Source: Emydura subglobosa
Lineage: Eukaryota > Chordata > Testudines > Chelidae
NCBI GenBank assembly: GCA_007922225.1
Contig: ML680043.1
Coordinates: forward strand, 166,033-230,032
Direction: 5' to 3'
DNA length: 64,000 nt
The number at the start of each line of letters is the position of its first letter. The stretch's first letter is position 1. Below are positions 60,301-64,000 of this stretch, piece after piece. The notes under the pieces are model-generated. The model searched no databases and was not told where the DNA came from. It saw only the letters and a program-made list of their open reading frames with translations. Position numbers and translations under genes: made by a program.

Positions 60301-63300
60301 AGGGCTACTGTGGAGACATACCCTGAGTGTCACAAAGGCAGTGCAGTAAGGGGGGGTGGGGAAATCTCTCCCTTGAATTAAATTTGTCTTGTGTTTTCCA
60401 TATTGGAAGACCTATATCATTTTGAAATAATTTTTCTTTTTACATATTTCAGTTAACCTTTTGGAAGAGAACGATAGGTTTATTGTGATTTTTAAGTTTA
60501 GTGTGAAACTGAATGAGCGCAAATTACTTCTATTCTGTTGGTATAACAGAAGTTCCTTCAAAAGACTCAGGGTTCGAACCGTTGTTGATAAGGTGTCTAT
60601 GATAATGGATGGCTGGGAGATGGACATTTATAACTAGGAGCCAGTGTGGTGTGGCCTGGATATCCAGTTTTGTACACTCAGGGCCTTTGCTTTGTTTAGT
60701 TCCGGAATGCAGGATTCTGAGTTGTTACTAGATCTGGGTGATGGATCTGGTGTGGTGTGTAGGAAAGGGGATGAATGAGAAAACTGGCAGCTGTGACTGG
60801 CGAGGTCTGCAGGGAGATCTCCTTGAGTGAGCTAAGGTAATAGGGGCTCACACAATTTCTGATACAAATCACACCGTTTTTTTGCACGCCAACTCCAGAA
60901 TGACCAAGGTATGCTTTCTGTGATTTCTAAGAATTTACTGACTTCCAAAAAATGTTCTGAAACCTCCTCAGCTATTTCTCCATTTCACTGGCTTTTCTCA
61001 ATGCAAGGAGGGTTCATTACCTACCACACTCAAAATGGGTGGAAGAAAAGCCCAAACAACCTAGTATGGAGATTCATGTATTGAATTATTTTTCTTGCTT
61101 GAATCCAGTGCACTATGAATAGGAGTGTGGACACAGTGGAAATTGTGGGGCTTAGGCTAGGTACCAGATACAGTGTGGATCAACCCCTGGAATGTACTTG
61201 GGCAGATAGCCCAAAGCTCCGCCAGTGACTGCTGCAGCTACACTCTATTTTTAGTCACTAGCTCGACCAGAGATGTTGCATGTACATCCACCCAAGCTGG
61301 GACTCAAACCCCCCAGCTGCTGTGATGTACCCTAAATGTCACAAAGGTGGTGGAGTGAAGGGGGTTGGGGAAACCTGTCCATTGAATTAAATTTGGATTG
61401 TGTTTTTTATGTCTATTACTTTGATTTTTTAGCTTAGTTTTAATTTGATTACGAACAAATTACTTGTGTTTTGTTTATATCACAGTAGTTCCTTCAACTC
61501 GGGGTTCAAGCCATTCTGGATAACGTGTCTGTGATACCAGATGGCTGGGAGATGGGCATTTATAACTAGGAGTCAGTGGGATGTGGGCGGGATCTCCATT
61601 TTGGTGCAGGACCAGGGCCTTTGTTGTGCTTTCTTCTGGAATGCAAGATAGTGAGCTGTTACTTGATCTGGGTGATGGATCAGATGAGCTCTGTTGGAAA
61701 GAAGAAGAATGAGAGACCTGGGGAAGACAGTGGAAAGGTCTCTTTGAATGAAGAAATGTAAGATGTGTTCACCCATTTCTAACTGAAATCCCACTCTTCT
61801 TATTGTAGAGCAATTGAAGATGGAAATACGTAAGTTCTCTTTGGTTTCCCCAGTGCAACTACTCTTCAGAGTAATGTTCTGAAATGAAAACAGTTCTTTC
61901 TCCATTTCAATGGCTTTCCTAACTATTAGGAGAATTCACTTCCCACCTCATTCTCAACGTGTGGAAGAAAAGCCCACAAAATCCAGTATGGGGTTTCCTG
62001 CATCAAATTATTTTTTCTTGCTTGAATCAGTGCTCTAGGAATAGCAGTACGGGCACGGTGGCGGATGCTGTGACTTGGCTAGCCATCCAAATACAGTGCT
62101 TCCCAACCCCTGAGTAACTGGGGAAGTAGACCTAGCCTCTGCCAGTGACTGCTGTACCTTACTGCTAATCTTAGTTTAGTTTTGTATCACATAAGTTTCT
62201 TCTATAGACTCAGGGTATTATTGATAAGGCGTCTGTGGTAATGGGTTTCTGAGAGATGGGCATATATAGCCAGGAGTCAGTGGGGTGTGGGCTGGATGTC
62301 TAGTGTTTGTGCACAGCGAGAGCCTTTGCTTTGTTAAACTGTGGAATGAAATGTTCTGAATTGTTAATAGATCTGGTGATTTACTAGGGGTGGTGCGTAG
62401 GAAAGGGGATGAGTGATCAAATTGGCATCTGTGAGGTCTGGGGAGGTCTGAAGGGAGATCTCCTTCAGTGAGGTAAGGTAATAGGGCTTCACCCAATTTC
62501 TGATAGAAATCTTACCCTTCTTTTGCAGGCCAGCTCAAGAATGTCAAAGGTAAGTTTTCTGAGATTTCTAAGCTTCTACTATCCTTCAGAAAAATGTTTT
62601 AAAATGAAAACAGCTATTTCTCCATTTCACTGGCTTTCCTCAATCCAAGGATATATTTCAGTACTCACCTTACTTAAAATATGTTGAAGCAAAGCCCACA
62701 CAAGTCAGTATGGGGATTCATATATCGAATTATTTTTCTTGCTTGAATCAGTGCAGCAAGAATAGCAGTGTGGACACAGTGGCAGATGAGGCTCGGACTA
62801 GCCACCAAAGTACAGTGCTGTCCAACCCCGGATTACGTACTTGGGGAGGTAGCCCCAGCCTCTGCCGGTGACAGCTGCAACTACACTGCTATATTTAGTC
62901 ACCAGCTCGAGGAGAGCTGTAGCATGTACATGCACCCAAGCAGAGAATAAAACCTCCCAGCTGCTATGGAGACATACCTTGCATGTCACGAAGGAAGCAA
63001 GATTCTGAGTCGTTACTTGATCTGGGAGATGGATCAGATGGGGTCTGTTGGAAAGAGGATGAATGGGAAAACTGGTTAGCTGACACCTGGGGAGGACAGC
63101 GGGAGGGTCTCTTTGAATGAAGAAAGGTAAGATGTGTTCACCCATTTCTCACTAAAATCACACCATTCTTATTGTAGAAGAACTCAAGAAGGAAAACGGT
63201 ACGTTCTCTTTGACATCCCAGATGCAACTACCCTTCGGAGAAATGTTCTGAAATGAAAACAGCTCTTTCTCCATTTCACTGGCTTTCCTAAATATTAGGA

Positions 63301-63780
63301 GAATTCACTTCCCACCTCATTGTCAATGTGTGGAAGAAAAGCCCACAAAATCCAGTATGGGGATTCATGTATCGAATTATTTTTCTTGCTTGAATCAGTG
63401 TGGTAGGAATAGCAGTGCGGGCACGGTGGTGGATGCTGTGGCCTGACTAGCCACCCAAATACAGTGCTTCCCAACCACTGAGTAGTCCATTGGGGAAGTA
63501 GACTTAGCCTCCGCCAGTGACTGTTGTACCTTACCGCTAATCTTAGTCACAAACTCAAGCAGAGCTCTTGCACGTCCATCCAACCAAATTGATAAAAACA
63601 CCTCCCAGCTGCTGTGGAGACATATCCTGCCTGTCACAAAGGAAGCGGAGCAAATCGGGGATGGGGAAATATGTCCCTTCCATTAAAATTTGGCTCTTCT
63701 TTTGTTGGTGGATAGACTTGTATCATTTTGAAATATTTTTTTTCTTTTACATTTTTCAGAGAAGCTTGAGGGAGAGAATG
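39350..63780 (+). CDS. Gene C: B-G/butyrophilin-like protein with heptad-exon tail, no Ig exon seen, 3' end off the right edge
   Basis: Plus-strand gene divergent from gene B. Proposed coding exons: 39350-39368 (possible ATG), 44814-44867, 45866-45901, 49680-49721, 51539-51649 (transmembrane), 56283-56315, then 21-bp heptad exons 58274-58294, 59256-59276, 61809-61829, 62529-62549, 63178-63198 and 63760-63780. All are GT-AG, phase 1 and open when joined. The cytoplasmic part reads as heptads such as EQLKMEI, EELKKEN and EKLEGEN. Tandem 21-bp heptad exons after a transmembrane exon are the known plan of chicken B-G genes. No signal peptide or IgV exon was found upstream. Either they were lost, are too diverged to see, or the transcript starts at the tiny ATG exon. 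The transmembrane-to-heptad segment is well supported; the 5' end is not. Confidence 0.6.
39590..40805 (+). mobile_element. CR1 LINE fragment
   Basis: Decayed reverse transcriptase reading CLTNLLEFFEGVNKHVDKGD, then FTIFINDLEKGVNGEVAKFA, then HLVHCMQIWSPHLKKDI. The 3' tail reads GGACCATTGGTCTGACCTAG and ends near TTCTTATGTTCTGA. Many stops; inactive. Confidence 0.88.
41270..41345 (+). repeat. tRNA-derived SINE-like segment
   Basis: A-box-like TAGCCCACTGG at 41277 and a perfect B box GGTTCGATTCC at 41321, 44 bases apart as in tRNA genes. The segment does not fold as an intact tRNA by eye. It sits inside a larger anonymous repeat also present near 11.7-12.0 kb. Confidence 0.55.
43932..44036 (-). 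mobile_element. Short CR1 3' fragment, reverse
   Basis: Reads AGAATCATAGAATATTAGAG, then jumps from GGACCTCAGG to ACTAACCTCAG, missing about 30 bp present in the copy at 22767. Confidence 0.8.
44814..44867 (+). CDS. Gene C stalk exon 1 (54 bp)
   Basis: Acceptor TAATTTTCAG and donor ACAG|GTTCTG (weak) bound 54 bp. In phase 1 it reads HIWMRIINCTNQKENCT, with two cysteines and two N-glycosylation sequons, plausible for an extracellular stalk. The other open frame is charged and less fitting. Confidence 0.45.
45866..45901 (+). CDS. Gene C stalk exon 2 (36 bp)
   Basis: Acceptor ATTTTTAAG and donor CTG|GTAAGTAAT, phase 1 both sides, encoding LAAPTGTRDYS. The flanking intron matches the intron after the next stalk exon, so the two arose by local duplication. 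Confidence 0.5.
45902..51538. repeat. Gene C stalk region with internal duplication
   Basis: About 45866-47600 and 49680-51100 are diverged copies about 3.6 to 3.8 kb apart. Matching tracts include GGTTCTGATGATGGA / GCTCTGATGATGGAC, CAACATGCAGCTA, and GTCTAGACTGGAAGA / GTCTAGGCTGGAAGA. Each copy begins with one stalk exon. 47900-49600 holds no recognisable gene. Confidence 0.65.
49680..49721 (+). CDS. Gene C stalk exon 3 (42 bp)
   Basis: Acceptor TGTTTCCAG and donor TTG|GTAAGTGA, phase 1, encoding DPVPHPTSTNSNSI, a proline/serine/threonine/asparagine-rich stalk joined directly to the transmembrane exon. Confidence 0.65.
51539..51649 (+). CDS. Gene C transmembrane exon (111 bp)
   Basis: Acceptor TTACCACAG and donor TATG|GTAAGA, phase 1 both sides. 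It encodes a WMQ lead, a hydrophobic core of about 26 residues (ILILILVVLIFINSLIILYV), then a basic/aromatic cytoplasmic start CRLYINWRWEHY. It is slightly longer than the 99-bp transmembrane exon of genes A and B. Confidence 0.85.
52258..53295 (+). mobile_element. Second solo LTR of the same family, gene C intron
   Basis: 1038 bp flanked by the exact 5-bp duplication CTCCT (52253-52257 and 53296-53300). The ends read CGTA and TATA, explained by transitions from TGTA/TACA. Shared with 15427: the GGCGCTGTGG start, a TATAAG box near 52385, the leader GATGTGCCTTCCC, and the GGGCCGGGG tail motifs. Confidence 0.8.
52410..52955 (+). other. Acidic, proline-rich ORF inside the solo LTR (181 codons)
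   Basis: An uninterrupted frame just after the LTR TATA box, rich in E, P, G, L and D, with repeats such as GPPGLRDWEGPPGPGSWEEL and LPDLP-like acidic patches. The same reading survives in pieces in the other LTR (PDLLLIDEEGLVSL versus PDLPPADDEGLVGL). No known domain is recognised. It is listed as an element-borne frame, not a host gene. Confidence 0.45.
53301..55719. other. Gene C intron, unassigned
   Basis: Contains a hAT-like MITE. A 114-codon open frame at 54338-54682 includes GPPKYYFDCKVYFQGKEEVP; I recognise no domain, and nothing suggests splicing into gene C. Treated as intron or an unknown repeat. Confidence 0.4.
54070..54240. repeat. hAT-like MITE with inverted ends
   Basis: CCAGATTTTCAAAGGTTTAGG at the left is mirrored by TAAACTTTTGAAAATCT at the right, with several inner copies of TAGGTGCCTAA / TTAGGCTCCTAA. 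A common anonymous reptile repeat type; the family is not confirmed. Confidence 0.55.
55720..55960 (+). mobile_element. CR1 reverse-transcriptase fragment
   Basis: Reads approximately NKDKCKVLDFG...(poly-A)...LLKRICVIVDHKLNMSQQ, matching the CR1 RT C-terminal part seen at 14743. An A run of about 20 sits inside. Located in the gene C intron. Confidence 0.7.
56283..56315 (+). CDS. Gene C 33-bp cytoplasmic exon
   Basis: Acceptor TTTTCTATTTCAG and donor GAG|GTAAAA bound 33 bp in phase 1, encoding VNHRTLRDLER. The leading VN resembles VNQKKAMEA of genes A and B, suggesting a common ancestral first tail exon. Confidence 0.75.
56905..57335 (+). mobile_element. Old CR1/L3-like tail
   Basis: Contains AGAGAAGATTAAGGAGTGATTTGATCA, GGTGGACTCTCCATCACTGA and AGTCAGACTAGATGATGACA...TTTCTGGCTTTGGA, typical of an older LINE tail. 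No coding. Confidence 0.6.
58274..58294 (+). CDS. Gene C heptad exon APLLEEH
   Basis: Acceptor TTTTTGCAG and donor CATG|GTAAGT bound 21 bp, phase 1. It lies in the first copy of a 0.98-kb tandem duplication. Confidence 0.75.
59014..59023. other. Assembly gap (10 N)
   Basis: Ten undetermined bases; a fixed-length gap of this sort usually marks a contig join of unknown true size. Confidence 0.98.
59256..59276 (+). CDS. Gene C heptad exon VPLLEER
   Basis: Second copy of the preceding heptad exon, 21 bp, with acceptor TTTTTGCAG and donor CGTG|GTAAGT. The two differ at two bases. It may be an assembly or allelic duplicate because the 10-N gap lies exactly between the copies. Confidence 0.65.
60077..60097 (+). 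pseudogene. Decayed gene C heptad exon (frameshift, lost donor)
   Basis: The acceptor TTTTCAG is good, and the start AGAAGCTC resembles the exon at 63760. The phase-1 reading meets TGA at the sixth codon. The only usable donor (ACA|GTGGGT) gives 20 bp, which fits loss of one base. Including it would break the frame. Confidence 0.6.
60453..60473 (+). pseudogene. Decayed gene C heptad exon (donor GT to AT)
   Basis: The acceptor ATATTTCAG and open 21 bp encoding VNLLEEN are intact, but the donor reads ACG|ATAGGT where the sister exon at 63760 has ATG|GTAGGT. Normal splicing should fail. Confidence 0.65.
60888..60908 (+). pseudogene. Decayed gene C heptad exon (acceptor AG to AC)
   Basis: The 21 bp would encode GQLQNDQ with donor AAG|GTATGC, but the acceptor reads TTTTTTGCAC instead of the TTTTGCAG of its homologue at 62529. 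Predicted skipped. Confidence 0.65.
61809..61829 (+). CDS. Gene C heptad exon EQLKMEI
   Basis: Acceptor CTTATTGTAG and donor TAC|GTAAGT, 21 bp, phase 1. Sister of the exon at 63178, with matching flanking intron. Confidence 0.75.
62529..62549 (+). CDS. Gene C heptad exon (R/G)QLKNVK
   Basis: Acceptor CTTTTGCAG and donor AAAG|GTAAGT, 21 bp, phase 1. The first residue depends on the preceding exon's last base. Confidence 0.75.
63178..63198 (+). CDS. Gene C heptad exon EELKKEN
   Basis: Acceptor CTTATTGTAG and donor AACG|GTACGT, 21 bp, phase 1. A classic charged heptad with leucine at the core position. Confidence 0.78.
63760..63780 (+). CDS. Gene C heptad exon EKLEGEN
   Basis: Acceptor TTTTTCAG and donor AATG|GTAGGT, 21 bp, phase 1. 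Last exon seen. The repeated intron text continues to the window edge, so more heptads are likely to the right. Confidence 0.78.
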
Positions 63781-64000
63781 GTAGGTTCACTGTCATTTCT
63801 GAATGTAGTATTAATCTGCCTGAGTGGAAAGTATTTGTGTTTAGTACGTATCACAGAAGTTTCTTCAACAGACTCAGGGTATTGTTGATAAGGCGTCTGT
63901 GGTAATGGGATTTCTGAGAGATGGGCATATATAGCCAGGAGTCAGTGGGGTGTGGGCTGGATGTCTAGTTTTTGTGCACAGAGAGAGCCTTTGCCTTGTT

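Larger units (their letters stand above)
58600..64000. repeat. Repeated intron modules around heptad exons
   Basis: A shared intron segment recurs near 58740, 59730, 61110, 62040, 62760 and 63410. It carries text like GAATAGCAGTGTGGACAC, then a tract like CAAATACAGTGCTTCCCAAC, and a CCCAGCTGCTGTGGAGACAT tract. Exon and intron have clearly been amplified together. No coding potential is seen in the modules apart from the micro-exons. Confidence 0.8.

Noticed and set aside
1..64000. CRISPR arrays, operons, ribosome-binding sites, prophage
   Set aside because: The window is spliced vertebrate DNA; the regular repeats seen are LINE, SINE or intron modules, not CRISPR.

Overview
The window is vertebrate nuclear DNA with large introns, no operons, and interspersed repeats typical of a sauropsid genome. 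These include CR1 LINEs with the characteristic 3' end, MIR-type SINEs, short inverted-repeat DNA transposons beginning GGCTATGTCTACACT, and solo LTRs. The repeat mix fits a turtle best, with a crocodilian as the alternative; this is inferred from remembered repeat types, not from a database search. A run of 10 Ns at 59014-59023 shows this is a draft scaffold.

The genes belong to the butyrophilin / B-G group of the immunoglobulin superfamily. Two tandem minus-strand genes, A (about 759-9698, with its 3' end off the left edge) and B (18382-34549, complete), are paralogues from a duplication with an offset of about 24.9 kb. Gene B can be assembled from the sequence as 12 coding exons, all joined in phase 1: signal peptide, IgV (351 bp), IgC (285 bp), transmembrane exon (99 bp), five 27-bp micro-exons, one 21-bp micro-exon, one 27-bp micro-exon, and a terminal B30.2 (PRY-SPRY) exon. 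The 1554-bp frame has no stop before its end and encodes 517 residues. Gene A shows the first eight equivalent exons, all open.

Gene B and a plus-strand gene C are head to head. Gene C (about 39350 or 44814 to beyond 63780) has small phase-1 extracellular stalk exons, a 111-bp transmembrane exon, a 33-bp exon, then a tandem series of 21-bp heptad exons with duplicated introns. This is the architecture known from the cytoplasmic tails of chicken B-G proteins. No IgV exon or signal peptide was found for gene C, and the series contains at least three decayed heptad exons.

Region by region: 1-9.7 kb, gene A; 9.7-18.4 kb, intergenic and 5' sequence of A with an interrupted CR1 and a solo LTR; 18.4-36.6 kb, gene B with its non-coding first exon; 36.6-44.8 kb, intergenic and intronic repeats including a Ty3/gypsy gag remnant and a CR1; 44.8-64 kb, gene C with a second solo LTR and the heptad-exon array.
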